The notes under the pieces are model-generated. The model was not told the origin of the DNA. It saw nothing but the letters and a program-made list of their open reading frames with translations, and did no database searches. This document shows, in pieces, positions 33,535 through 41,921 of a stretch of 45,544 nt of DNA. A program made the position numbers and the translations under genes. The stretch's first letter is position 1. Each line of letters begins with the position of its first letter. The stretch comes from Parvularcula maris (GTDB taxonomy: Bacteria > Pseudomonadota > Alphaproteobacteria > Caulobacterales > Parvularculaceae): contig NZ_JANIBC010000018.1 of assembly GCF_024505085.1 (NCBI RefSeq), positions 1 through 45,544 on the forward strand, given 5' to 3'.

Positions 33535-35715
33535 ATGGCTCACGACGACAAAGAGGCGCCGGAGGTAGAGCAGCTGAAGGCACACCACATCCACGGGCAC
33601 GACCTCTTCTCCCTCAAACCGCGCTCGAAAGAGCCACAGGGCCCGTGGCGGGAGCCGAAGGCAGGTTTCGATGCCGAGCGCCATGTGCAGAACGGCGGCA
33701 ACTTGGGCGTGAGGCTGACCGCAACCGATCTAGTCGTAGATATCGACCCCCGCAACTTCCCCGAGGGACGCGACATTCTAGCAGAGCTTCGCGAGAGGCT
33801 TGGAACCGATCTGCTCGATGCTGACGAGTTTCCCTTCGTCCGTACGGGAAGCGGCGGCTTCCATGTCTACTTGCGCAAACCCGCCGATCTGCGTGTAGCA
33901 GCCAACCTGAACCGCCACGGTTTACCTGGTATCGATCTGAAGACAGAGGGCGGTTATGTCGTAGCCGCCGGTTCGGTTCATCCCGATGGCGGCATCTACC
34001 GTTGGGCGGAAGACGAGCTCTGGATGCCGTCGGTCAAGGACGCTCCGGCAGCGCTGCTCGAGTTGGCTGTTAGAAACGAGCTGCCAGCTTCGATCAAAAC
34101 CGACTGTCCGCTCACGGTCGAGGAGCTGATCGACCGCCTGAACGGCCTGGACCCGTTGGAGTACGGTAAGGGGCGGTACGAGCAGTGGATCGAACTCCTC
34201 ATCTCGTTCCACGCTGCAGCAGGCGGCGACACGGATGCCATGCTTGCCTTCCAAGCGTGGTCGGAACGTGACCCCGAGTATGCCAATGGTGGGGCCGGAC
34301 CTTCGATCGAGGATAGGTGGCAGGGCCTGGAAGCTGACCGGAAAGGCGGTATCACTTGGCAGACTTTCGCGAGGCACGTTGCAGGCGTTGCCCCTTCGGC
34401 TGAGATCGCAGCAAGCGACTTCGAGGACGATCTTCCTGCGATAGCCGACGAGGCGAAGCCCAAAAAGCCGAAGAAGCCCAACGTCGAGGTTGACCACCCG
34501 GTCTTGCATGACTGGGTGTTCGTAGGGGATGCCAGCTCGTTCATCAGGCGGACGGACTTCAAGCAGTACAAGCAGGAGCAATGGAACGCGATGTTCGCGG
34601 ACCTCTGCCCCGATAGGAACCTTCCTAGCTTGGTCTACAAAAACAAGACGCCGGTCCGGAAGTTCGAGGAACTCGTCTACATCCCCGGCAGACCGCCGAC
34701 CTTCGACAACGCCTTCAATCTCTGGCGGCCCTCAGCCGCCGAGCCGAGGCCTAGCGATACATCGATCATCGAGCGCCATCTGGAGCTGCTGCTGCCTGAC
34801 GAGACGGAACGGGATTACTTCCTCGACTACATGCACTTCCTTGTCTGTCGGCCCGAGGTGAAGATGATGTTCGCCGCGCTTGTCGTGGGTAGCCAGGGAA
34901 CGGGTAAATCGGCCATCGGTTTGCTTCTGAAGCGGACCATCGGCAAGCGGAACGTCTCGCAGCCGAGCAACGGAGAGGTCACCGGCAACTGGACCGCTTG
35001 GCAGCAGGGGGCCTCGCTGGCGATCATCGAGGAGCTAATGACGCTTGGCAAGCTTGAGGTCGCAAACAAGCTGAAGCCGGTCATCACTGACGACACGTTG
35101 CGTATCGAGAACAAGAACATGCCGCTCTACTCGATCCCCAACCACCTGAACATTCTGGCGTTCACCAACCACGACGATGCCGTGCGGCTTGAGGACGGGG
35201 ACAGGCGGTGGATGGTGCTGTCGTCGCCAATGGAGCCTCAGGACGACGCCTATTACGATGACCTCTTCGGCTGGATCGGGAGCGAGGAGGCACCTGGGGC
35301 CTTCATCCACATGCTTCAGCAGAGAACGCCAAAGCTGAACCCGAAGGGCCGTGCGCCGATGACAGCAGGTAAGCTCACTATGCGGGAGGCTTCGAAATCC
35401 GACATCGAGCTGACTATCGAACAGTGGCTTGAGGAGCAGTCCGGCCCCTTCGCGCACGCACTGTTCAGGGTCGATGATGCCTGCGATGAGCTTCGCCGCA
35501 GCGCGGCGACCAAGGTTAGCCAGGCAAAGGTGAGAACGGCACTGAAGCGCTTCGGATGTGTGAAACACCCTCGCAACACGAACGCTGGGGGCGGACTGCC
35601 TACGTGTCAGCTCTGGTCATGCCGCGACCACACGAAGTGGGAGGCTGAAGGACCTGCAGGGAGGGCGAAGGCGTGGCGGAAGATCGAGGAAGCTAACGAT
35701 GCCTTTGACGGCTAA
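33535..35715 (+). CDS. Primase-polymerase / SF3 helicase fusion (P4 alpha-like)
   Basis: 726 residues. The N-terminal AEP primase-polymerase domain has VVDIDPRN (Asp69, Asp71), VRTGSGGFHVYL and GIDLKTEGGYVVAAGSVHPDG. A linker with Lys/Pro repeats (about 305-320) leads to a virulence-associated-E/DUF5906-type SF3 helicase: Walker A GSQGTGKS at 452-459, Walker B LAIIEELM, and LNILAFTNHDDAVRLEDGDR. This architecture initiates replication at iterons in satellite and plasmid-like elements. Directly followed by the iteron cluster. Confidence 0.92.
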   Translation: MAHDDKEAPEVEQLKAHHIHGHDLFSLKPRSKEPQGPWREPKAGFDAERHVQNGGNLGVRLTATDLVVDIDPRNFPEGRDILAELRERLGTDLLDADEFPFVRTGSGGFHVYLRKPADLRVAANLNRHGLPGIDLKTEGGYVVAAGSVHPDGGIYRWAEDELWMPSVKDAPAALLELAVRNELPASIKTDCPLTVEELIDRLNGLDPLEYGKGRYEQWIELLISFHAAAGGDTDAMLAFQAWSERDPEYANGGAGPSIEDRWQGLEADRKGGITWQTFARHVAGVAPSAEIAASDFEDDLPAIADEAKPKKPKKPNVEVDHPVLHDWVFVGDASSFIRRTDFKQYKQEQWNAMFADLCPDRNLPSLVYKNKTPVRKFEELVYIPGRPPTFDNAFNLWRPSAAEPRPSDTSIIERHLELLLPDETERDYFLDYMHFLVCRPEVKMMFAALVVGSQGTGKSAIGLLLKRTIGKRNVSQPSNGEVTGNWTAWQQGASLAIIEELMTLGKLEVANKLKPVITDDTLRIENKNMPLYSIPNHLNILAFTNHDDAVRLEDGDRRWMVLSSPMEPQDDAYYDDLFGWIGSEEAPGAFIHMLQQRTPKLNPKGRAPMTAGKLTMREASKSDIELTIEQWLEEQSGPFAHALFRVDDACDELRRSAATKVSQAKVRTALKRFGCVKHPRNTNAGGGLPTCQLWSCRDHTKWEAEGPAGRAKAWRKIEEANDAFDG

Positions 35716-35745
35716 CTGGCTTCCAGGCGCTGCCGGGTTCCATAC

Positions 35746-35779
35746 GCCGATAAGACAGGGTGGCGCCTGTCTTATCGGC
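35746..35779. repeat. Perfect 14-bp inverted repeat at the iteron edge
   Basis: GCCGATAAGACAGG (35746-35759) pairs perfectly with CCTGTCTTATCGGC (35766-35779) around a 6-base loop. Each arm includes an iteron. It starts 30 bases after the helicase stop codon and could be a terminator without T-run, or a cruciform within the origin. Confidence 0.75.
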
Positions 35780-36061
35780 ATGTGTGTCTTACAGCATGGT
35801 CTTACCCGAAAGCGTTGTTATCGTTACCTTCTTACTGCAATAAGACACCAAGACACCTACAATTATGGTTATGGCAGAAAAGGTACGATGAGCGGCGTTC
35901 GCCTCATCTCGAAAGCCGTGACCATGATTACGACATTTCTGTAGCTTCGAGCATAGCCGTCTTGTGTCTTAGCGGTCCCGGGCACGAAAAGACTATAGCG
36001 AACAGCAGCTTGACCTAAGACACCCCGTCCTGTCCGCACATCCTGATGGTGTCTTTGTCTT
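35746..36061. repeat. TAAGACAC iteron cluster, candidate replication origin
   Basis: About nine copies of a TAAGACAC(C)-type 9-mer in both orientations: 35751, 35766, 35783, 35796, 35841, 35849, 35963, 36016 and 36048 (left ends). Some are exact (TAAGACACC at 35841 and 36016; TGTGTCTTA at 35783 and 35963), others differ by one or two bases. AT-rich sequence (35858-35885) separates two groups. The position right after the primase-helicase gene matches the P4-type layout in which the alpha protein binds iterons to open the origin. Confidence 0.65.
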
Positions 36062-36334
36062 CCTGGGAGACCGGACGCCCACCGTACGCTTCGAGGGCGT
36101 CGAGTGCCATCAGTATGCGTTATGGTTGCTTCTGGCAGCCGCAGAGAGAACGGCAACGCGCTTTGGATTCTGCGGGCGCTGCGTCGCCCGCTGCGCTCTA
36201 CACGCGATCCGGCAGTGTCCGGTGACTGACGATCAGGTGGTCCCCGTGGAGGGACGGAAAGCCCTTCCGGTTCATGCGCTTGGAGGGGCCGAAAAGGCTC
36301 GGCCTTGCATGGGCCTGGGATAGGGGAGGTCAGC

Positions 36335-36904
36335 ATGGTGCAGAGGACGCCGGTCGAGCAGAGGGAGGCGAAGGAGCTGTTCCTCTCGCAGCTGGCCCTG
36401 ACGGGCTCGGTGGCGGAAGCGTGCAGGCGCTCGCAGCTCTCCCGCTCCGTCGTCTATCACTGGCGCACCACGGACAAGGCGGTGGCGGAGGCGTGGGAGC
36501 AGTCCATCGCGATCAGGCTCGATGCCATCCGAGACGAGGTGGTCGAGAAGGCCCTCGTTGCAACGGGGCGCATCGTGGAGGAGGCGCTGATCGGGGAGGA
36601 CGGCATGCCCGTATGGGACGAAGAGCTCGGCGACTTCGTGACGGTCAGGAAGCTCGTGGACTACGACCCCCAGATCCTGAAGAGCCTCGTCAACAAGACC
36701 ATGGTCTCGGCGGACGGCAGGAACGCGCCCTCGGTCACGGTCAACACGCAGCTAAACGTCCAGGCGCAGCAGCGTCCCGAGGTCATCAGGCGCGTCGAAA
36801 GACCGTCCTGGGCACCAAGGGCCGGCGAGGACGACGTCCTGGACGCCGAACCCGTACGCGCCGCCGATGCAGCCACGACCGAGCTGGACGAAGAGGATGA
36901 GTAA
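36335..36904 (+). CDS. Terminase small subunit-like HTH protein
   Basis: 189 residues. An N-terminal helix-turn-helix, FLSQLALTGSVAEACRRSQL then SRSVVYHWRTTDKAVAEAWE, is the DNA-recognition pattern of phage small terminases. The centre is helical, and the C-terminus is acidic and disordered (ending TTELDEEDE). GGGGAGG lies 6 bases before ATG 36335. Small terminases choose the pac/cos site; satellites encode their own to redirect packaging into helper capsids. No large terminase is nearby. A generic HTH regulator is the alternative. Confidence 0.7.
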   Translation: MVQRTPVEQREAKELFLSQLALTGSVAEACRRSQLSRSVVYHWRTTDKAVAEAWEQSIAIRLDAIRDEVVEKALVATGRIVEEALIGEDGMPVWDEELGDFVTVRKLVDYDPQILKSLVNKTMVSADGRNAPSVTVNTQLNVQAQQRPEVIRRVERPSWAPRAGEDDVLDAEPVRAADAATTELDEEDE

Positions 36905-37190
36905 GCCTTGCCCTGACTGCGTGACCGTAGAGTTCGTGTCGCCCTCGGGCGTCGTCTGCCGCCGCTTCGCGGACGGCGCCATGAACGTGCGCATCGCCGT
37001 AGGGCAGCTCTGCCACCCCGAGCATGGGCTTCTGAAGGAGATGGACAGCCTCGGCGATCCCCCGCCCTTCGAGAGCGAGGCGTTGCAGCGACAGGCGCTT
37101 GAGGTGGTCGCGAGGATGGGCGGTGTGGACAAGGCGACACGCCAGCGCCTCAGGCAGTGGGTCGAGTACGCCGGGCACCTGGAGGGCTGA
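36897..37190 (+). CDS. Small CxxC protein, hypothetical
   Basis: 97 residues, overlapping the terminase-like gene by 8 bp, hence co-translated. Begins SKPCPDCVTVEFVSPSG with a CPDC pair, and contains two more Cys (CRRF, LCHPEHG) that might bind zinc with His. A helical C-terminal half follows (ALQRQALEVVARMGG). No family recognised. Confidence 0.65.
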   Translation: MSKPCPDCVTVEFVSPSGVVCRRFADGAMNVRIAVGQLCHPEHGLLKEMDSLGDPPPFESEALQRQALEVVARMGGVDKATRQRLRQWVEYAGHLEG

Positions 37191-37382
37191 GCGGTAGCTC
37201 AGCACCAGTGCTACTGGATGTGGCCGAAGATCCTCCCGCTCAGGAATCACGGGGCAAGTTCGCTGCGAAACGGCTCTCTACTGGACGAAACTAGCCCCGT
37301 TGGTTCGGAACCTGGCTCGCATGCGGTTGACCCCCGTGCTTCTCCATTCTGTAATAGCAGCAGGCAGTGCGAAGGGCGTTCG

Positions 37383-37697
37383 ATGACAGATAATGTGTTG
37401 CGGGATGCATGGAGTACGGGGCTCATGACCTCTATCGTGTTCATCCCTTTTGGCTTCGTCGTCTATTGGGTGGTCTCGCTATTCCATCCAGACGTCCTGC
37501 CTCCCTCTGGAGAACAAGCAGTTTTGGTGGCCATTATCGCTGTCAGTTTAGCAACCTACTGTTCGAACCAAGCGCAGAGTGAAAGACGGCCTCGCGTTGC
37601 AGCTGCGGGCACCGTCTTTGGCGGTCTCGGTGCCCTCGGCGGCGTTGTCGCAACTATATTCTACCCCGAGATTCGTGCGGCTCTCGGCCTTAGTTGA
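37383..37697 (+). CDS. Small membrane protein, hypothetical
   Basis: 104 residues from ATG 37383 (AAGGGCG upstream); the longer frame from 37218 has no start signal. Three hydrophobic stretches are visible (about 16-33, 46-60 and 76-94). Codon use is more AT-rich than the neighbouring terminase-like gene. Function unknown. Confidence 0.6.
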   Translation: MTDNVLRDAWSTGLMTSIVFIPFGFVVYWVVSLFHPDVLPPSGEQAVLVAIIAVSLATYCSNQAQSERRPRVAAAGTVFGGLGALGGVVATIFYPEIRAALGLS

Positions 37698-38049
37698 AGG
37701 GTTCAATAGCACTCCTGATTAGTGACACTTCACATGAGCCAGCTATTGCCGATTCGTTGTAACGCGCAATCAAGCCCGCTCGATTGAACATGCTGTTCGG
37801 TGAGACGGAATTTCGCCTATCGTACTGGCCAACGACGAAGCGAGGCAGCCGCCCGAACATTGAACTCCACCTCATCGCGCATTTTCACCCCAAACCGGCT
37901 GAGCGGGCAGCTCCGCCATGCCCTTGCGATCCTGTCTTCAATCGCAACGACCACGAGGCCTACGGCAATATCTTTCCCGCGCGATACTCGACATTCTGCG
38001 CTTAGAGCAATTGGGCATGACCCGGACCCCTACCGGGCGAGTCGACCGA
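37698..38049. other. Intergenic region, possible gene remnant
   Basis: 352 bases. Minus-strand translation gives a long stretch (DIAVGLVVVAIEDRIARAWR, then SRFGVKMRDEVEFN) that is cut by a stop near 37819, so a decayed gene is possible. No start codon with an RBS and no family match were found. Confidence 0.35.
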
Positions 38050-39225
38050 CTAAAACGTCCGCACGCGGCGTGCCCGCGCTACCAGAGCAAAGAGTCCTGT
38101 GGCCATGATCACGGCGCCTCCGGGAAGCGGGACTTCACCGGCCGAGGGACTGAAGGCCGCGCCTTTAAAGCTCGCTATCTGGGGGTCTGTGTATCCCTCG
38201 AGCTGAAGGTCGTTCCCTATGGTGATCAGAAGGCTGAACAGTGTCAGACCGTCGAGCGACAGGCCTAGAGAAGAAAGGTCCGCATCGGTGATCCCCGACA
38301 GCCCCGAGAGGTCGATGTCCTGAAGGCCCAGCTCGGCCAGGAACGAAGGCATCATGGCCAGGTAGACACCAGCATCATGTTGGTTTTGAAGCCGGTCGCC
38401 CTCGAACATCAGGTGGGCGTCAACCAAGGGGAGGAGCGCCTCATACTCTTCATCGACGATGGCCCCCAACATCTTCTCATAGGTATTGATACTGTGAAAA
38501 CTGCTCGTTCCAAACCGGTCCATAGCTTCTTGGAAAGCGGTGCTGAACTCGTTTGCAAGAGGGTTGAATCCTTCCAACTCTACGAAAGATGTGTTGTAGG
38601 CAGGCACATTAAAATAGTCGAAGTCGGGTGGATCAAGCGCGCGCTTTTGATCACCCTGGGCATGCTGCTCAGTACGATTGGCGACATCCTTCACAAAAAA
38701 TGATATCAGTTTGTCTTTAATGTTATCTACCAAATCATCGAGTGTGTTTGCGAATCGACCGAAAACGTCAGCAGTCAACTGATAACCATGTTTCTCGCTA
38801 CAGCCGGATGAACCAGACAACATGCATTCGTTATAATCAAACCGTTTTGAGTTCGAACTCTGTGACAGCGTGACGGTGTCAATCAATACGGTTTCGCGGA
38901 AATCTACGGTAAGCCCAGGCGTAAAGCCATCCTCAATAGGAACGACGATCCGTACAAAGCTTTGGAGCTGGCCGACGAATGGCGATGGTTCGGAGAATGT
39001 CGTGCCCCGACTTGTTTCTTCGCAGGGTAGCGGATTGCCACCGATACGGCCCTTCGCGACTTGATCCGCCACGTAAGCTTCGGCTTCTTCGCACGAAGTG
39101 ATCCCGAAAGGATTTGCCGAAGCCTTGGCGACAGTGACAGGCTTAGCTTCTGCATCTGGTACAGCGGAAGCTAACGCCCCGACGGTCGCAACAGCTGCCC
39201 ATCCCCAATCGAACTTCACCACCAT
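38050..39225 (-). CDS. Secreted protein with VPLPA-CTERM-like sorting signal
   Basis: 391 residues. N-terminal signal peptide (WGWAAVATVGALASAVPDAEA). The C-terminus reads GEVPLPGGAVIMATGLFALV followed by ARARR: the VPLP motif, hydrophobic span and Arg cluster of PEP/VPLPA-CTERM proteins, which are processed by an exosortase during export. The middle is soluble with four Cys (CEEAEAY, PCEE, NECML, SGCSEK) and acidic; no known domain. GGGGAG abuts the ATG, so GTG at 39219 may be the real start. The exosortase must come from the host. Confidence 0.78.
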   Translation of the reverse strand: MVVKFDWGWAAVATVGALASAVPDAEAKPVTVAKASANPFGITSCEEAEAYVADQVAKGRIGGNPLPCEETSRGTTFSEPSPFVGQLQSFVRIVVPIEDGFTPGLTVDFRETVLIDTVTLSQSSNSKRFDYNECMLSGSSGCSEKHGYQLTADVFGRFANTLDDLVDNIKDKLISFFVKDVANRTEQHAQGDQKRALDPPDFDYFNVPAYNTSFVELEGFNPLANEFSTAFQEAMDRFGTSSFHSINTYEKMLGAIVDEEYEALLPLVDAHLMFEGDRLQNQHDAGVYLAMMPSFLAELGLQDIDLSGLSGITDADLSSLGLSLDGLTLFSLLITIGNDLQLEGYTDPQIASFKGAAFSPSAGEVPLPGGAVIMATGLFALVARARRVRTF

Positions 39226-39237
39226 CTCCCCGCTCGA

Positions 39238-39256
39238 TTAACTTCAGTCAAGTTAA
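39238..39256 (-). promoter_or_regulatory. Inverted repeat upstream of the VPLPA-CTERM gene
   Basis: TTAACTT-CAGTC-AAGTTAA, perfect 7-bp arms, 13 bases upstream of the start codon and just before the ribosome site. Position suggests an operator that blocks transcription or translation initiation. Binding protein unknown. Confidence 0.45.
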
Positions 39257-39578
39257 ACTGGTGAACAATTTGCTTCAAGGGCAAACCGCAGTCTCATGCA
39301 GTTTTGGGTTGTCCCTCTGATCGCATAAGGGGTGTCCGCATCGGTCGCGTAGGATGTAGGCAAGATATTCACGCTTGTTCATGCCTGCCTGTCGCTTCGA
39401 CGATCAAACTTCTCGGCTCAACGGATCATGCAGCCTGCCGATCGCGTCCAGGCACCGTTCGGTCCGTCTGACTGCTTGTGGCGTAAGGTTCGCAATGACC
39501 TGTTCGCTGCTGCATGATCATCATTTGCCCCGCGAGCCCAAACGCTGGCGGACGCCCTGCCTCCCACCGCGTTATCAT

Positions 39579-39594
39579 TCGTGCGCGCACGAAC
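39579..39594. promoter_or_regulatory. 16-bp perfect palindrome upstream of coiled-coil operon
   Basis: TTCGTGCGCGCACGAA is fully self-complementary. It lies 26 bases before the TTG start at 39621, where a repressor would overlap the promoter or leader. No promoter hexamers were convincing. Confidence 0.4.
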
Positions 39595-39620
39595 GCGCGG
39601 GACGGGAAGGAGACGGAAGG

Positions 39621-40175
39621 TTGCTTGAACTGCTGACGAAGAGGAGGCTGGCGGCCGAGGAGCGGCTGGCCGAGCTGAAGGGAAGGATCGCCGCCGCCGT
39701 GGCGGACGGCGACGACAGGACGCTGAAGGCTTTGAGGGCCGAACGCCGCGAGCTGCGGGACGAGGCCGAGGACCTGGACCACGGCGCCGAGCTGCAACGG
39801 TCCCGCGATGCGGATGCTGCGGCAGAGGCCGAACGTACGAGGCAGGCAGAGGCGAGGGCGGTCGCGAAGGAGGGCGCCGAGGCGCTCACCGTCGTGGCGC
39901 GCAACCTAGACGCAGCGTTCGTAGAGCTCGAAGAGGCGTTCCTAGCCTTTCGCGAGCAGGGGATGGAGCTGGCGCAGGAGCTGCGCCATGCGGGGCTGCA
40001 CGATGGCAACAGGATCGTGAGGAGCCTGACGCCGAACCTCAGATGGGCGGCCTACCGCTCCGCTCCCCACTTCGCGCATGCGGCCGAGCTGCCGCGCGCT
40101 CCCGCCCACCGCCGCAGGACGATGGAGGAGCTGACGGGCACGATGCTCCCCGCCATTGAGGGGGAAGCGCAATGA
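39621..40175 (+). CDS. Coiled-coil protein 1, hypothetical
   Basis: 184 residues from TTG 39621, chosen because AAGGAG lies 8 bases upstream and coding character begins here. Residues 1-100 are continuous heptad-rich coiled coil (RRLAAEERLAELKGRIAAAV, RAERRELRDEAEDL). The second half is more globular and ends before a 4-bp overlap (ATGA) with the next gene. Length and position suggest a phage-derived scaffold or structural accessory protein, but that is a guess. Confidence 0.65.
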   Translation: MLELLTKRRLAAEERLAELKGRIAAAVADGDDRTLKALRAERRELRDEAEDLDHGAELQRSRDADAAAEAERTRQAEARAVAKEGAEALTVVARNLDAAFVELEEAFLAFREQGMELAQELRHAGLHDGNRIVRSLTPNLRWAAYRSAPHFAHAAELPRAPAHRRRTMEELTGTMLPAIEGEAQ

Positions 40176-40594
40176 ACGGTTTGCTGACCTGCGAGAACGC
40201 CATCGCCGGGCTCGAACGGGCTGAGCGGGTGCGGGAGGAGCTGGAGAGGCGGAAGGAGGAGACCAGCGCGAGGCTCGCCTCCATCGCCGCCACCCAGGAC
40301 GAGTGGGAACGGGTCGTGGAGCTCAGGCGGCAGATCGAGGCACTGGAGGCCGAGATGCCGAACGCCCTCGCGCTCCTACGTGGCGTGACCGAGCGGGTGG
40401 CGCTGCCGTCCGACCCCGAGCTCAGGAAGGCGTACCGCGCCGCAGAGCCGCGCACGGCGCTGCGCAAGCGTGCCGAGCGGCTGTTCGACGCCGCGATGAA
40501 AGTTGGCGATCAACAGCGCATGGCCAGCTCTTATGAACTCGTGCTCGAAGCGACAAACCTTCAGCAGGTCACGATGCGTAGGGCGACCACCTAG
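40172..40594 (+). CDS. Coiled-coil protein 2, hypothetical
   Basis: 140 residues; ATG overlaps the previous stop by 4 bp, so the two coiled-coil proteins are probably made together and may form a complex. Heptads at about 8-70 (GLERAERVREELERRKEET, VVELRRQIEALEAEM). The last 40 residues are globular and more AT-rich. Ends overlapping the convergent RHH gene by 4 bp. Confidence 0.62.
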   Translation: MNGLLTCENAIAGLERAERVREELERRKEETSARLASIAATQDEWERVVELRRQIEALEAEMPNALALLRGVTERVALPSDPELRKAYRAAEPRTALRKRAERLFDAAMKVGDQQRMASSYELVLEATNLQQVTMRRATT

Positions 40595-40932
40595 CCTCTC
40601 GCACGCGTGACCTTGGCTTCGGCATCGGTTTTCACAGGCTCGCCGTTCTTCCGCAGCCGAGTGCGATACCACGAGATGGAAGCCGGGGTGGGAGAGGAAC
40701 CGGGGCATTTTTCCCGGACACGTGCCATGGTTTCTTCGTTGGTGAGGCCTTCCCTGATCGCCTCTTCTGCAACGTCTTTCACCAATGGGCTAGACGCCTC
40801 CGATCCTTCGCCACCGAATGCGCCTGCCAGTGTCGATCGGATGAGATCGGGCACTGTCATCGCTCGCATATCTGCAACCTGATGCATCGCTGCAAAAGTT
40901 CCTTCCTCAATGGAGACACTGATTTTCTTCAA
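40591..40932 (-). CDS. Ribbon-helix-helix-like regulator, hypothetical
   Basis: 113 residues from TTG 40932 (MKKISVSIEEG after GGGAG, 7-base spacing). The N-terminus looks like an RHH DNA-binding unit: beta strand KKISVSIEE, then helix FAAMHQVADMRAM and TVPDLIRSTLAGA. The C-terminal half (TNEETMARVREKCPG then ASISWYRTRLRKNG) resembles a second DNA-contacting module. Divergent from the gene at 41024, which it may regulate. An upstream TTG at 40962 is in frame but has no RBS. Confidence 0.6.
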   Translation of the reverse strand: MKKISVSIEEGTFAAMHQVADMRAMTVPDLIRSTLAGAFGGEGSEASSPLVKDVAEEAIREGLTNEETMARVREKCPGSSPTPASISWYRTRLRKNGEPVKTDAEAKVTRARG

Positions 40933-41023
40933 GCTCACGCTCCCTTGAACGACCGCAGACAATCATTGATTGACTACCAGAATTTTGTCACTAGATTCTC
41001 CATACCAAACAAGGAGAACTCTT

Positions 41024-41674
41024 ATGGATAGCCATCAATCGATCAATCAACCAACCCCAATGGACTCCGAGCTCAAGACAAAACTAATTGAGTGTCTTGC
41101 TCTGATGTACGTCGATGGGTTCGACTCACTCCGCGCGACGGAGCAACGCCGGGCTTTAGGTGTGGAAGCTATTGGACGACCTGATCCAAGCCGCGTCGAA
41201 ATCGTTATCCACCGGCTGTCTGAGCTTGTGCACGGTAAGCTCTCCGACACTGATCAACTTCACATGCTAGCCTCACTTCAGAAAGCTCTAAAGGGCGTAG
41301 ATTTGAAAGAAGAGTGGCGTTCAGCAATCGTCAGTCTCGCGAGGTCCACCATCACCGCAGAACGCCGATCGCGGGTTTCACTTCTCGACCTTTCTGCGCT
41401 AGAGAAGCCAGAAGACTTTTGGGCTTATGCCGCCGGTATCACCAACTCGCGCGGCTATATCGCTACTGTTCCCCGCGAGCTAGACGGTCTACTTGACACC
41501 GATCCGAGCGCTGACCAGCCGTATACCGAATTTAGCCCGAATGTTACGTCCTTGCTCAAGCAGTTTGAAGGCCTCAGTCCGGACGACCCCGAAAGCCCAA
41601 TCAACGCTGACGATGAGGCTGATGAAGCCATGCGCCTTGGCGTCGTTCATTACCTGTTGGGACGGCTGAACTAG
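41024..41674 (+). CDS. Hypothetical cytoplasmic protein
   Basis: 216 residues; AAGGAG lies 7 bases before ATG 41024. Soluble and mostly helical, no membrane segment or signal. Notable parts: KTKLIECLALMYVDGFDSL, LSELVHGKLSDTDQ and an acidic tail NADDEADEAMRLG. No family recognised. Codon use is more AT-rich than the primase or coiled-coil genes and resembles the restriction genes downstream, hinting at a separate cargo block. Confidence 0.65.
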   Translation: MDSHQSINQPTPMDSELKTKLIECLALMYVDGFDSLRATEQRRALGVEAIGRPDPSRVEIVIHRLSELVHGKLSDTDQLHMLASLQKALKGVDLKEEWRSAIVSLARSTITAERRSRVSLLDLSALEKPEDFWAYAAGITNSRGYIATVPRELDGLLDTDPSADQPYTEFSPNVTSLLKQFEGLSPDDPESPINADDEADEAMRLGVVHYLLGRLN

Positions 41675-41690
41675 CGTTTTCAAGGTTAAC

Positions 41691-41795
41691 ATGATTTCGG
41701 CGATGCTGAGCTCCGTGTCTGCTGCTGGTTCTGAGCTGACTCTGGACGACGGGGGCTATAGCGAACTGATTCCGATCAGTGTACAAAACCACTAG
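41691..41795 (+). CDS. Possible 34-residue small protein
   Basis: ATG 41691 follows CAAGG at 6 bases and starts 16 bases after the previous stop. The frame reads MISAMLSSVSAAGSELTLDD and ends at TAG 41795. The hairpin ACTGAT-TCCG-ATCAGT (41765-41780) lies at its 3' end and could instead be a terminator for the upstream gene. Coding status is uncertain. Confidence 0.25.
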   Translation: MISAMLSSVSAAGSELTLDDGGYSELIPISVQNH

Positions 41796-41921
41796 GTTTG
41801 CTTCGGGTAGGCTTCCGTAGCTCGCTGTCATCGTCTCCACGCTCGCAGGGACCAATGTTCGCGCCACGCTCCCAGCGACCGCCGCCCACTCCGGACGGCG
41901 GCCGAGACTGGAGCATAGGCG

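Larger units (their letters stand above)
35716..36334. other. Intergenic region holding the iteron cluster
   Basis: About 620 bases with no gene I can defend. The first 345 carry the iterons. The remainder (36062-36334) has an open frame (36126-36323, TTG start) with coding-like codons but no ribosome site or recognised domain, and a 31-codon minus-strand frame from 36110. Either could be a remnant. Confidence 0.45.
39226..39620. other. Divergent intergenic region with two palindromes
   Basis: 395 bases between the divergent secreted-protein and coiled-coil genes. Holds the inverted repeat at 39238-39256 and the 16-bp palindrome at 39579-39594. An in-frame upstream extension of the coiled-coil gene exists but lacks coding character. 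Confidence 0.5.

Noticed and set aside
35746-36061. CRISPR array
   Set aside because: Repeats are only 9 bp, occur in both orientations and have irregular spacing; no cas genes are nearby.
36274-36900. 208-residue plus-strand frame overlapping the terminase-like gene
   Set aside because: Gly/Arg-rich out-of-frame shadow; the 36335 frame has an RBS, an HTH and normal composition.
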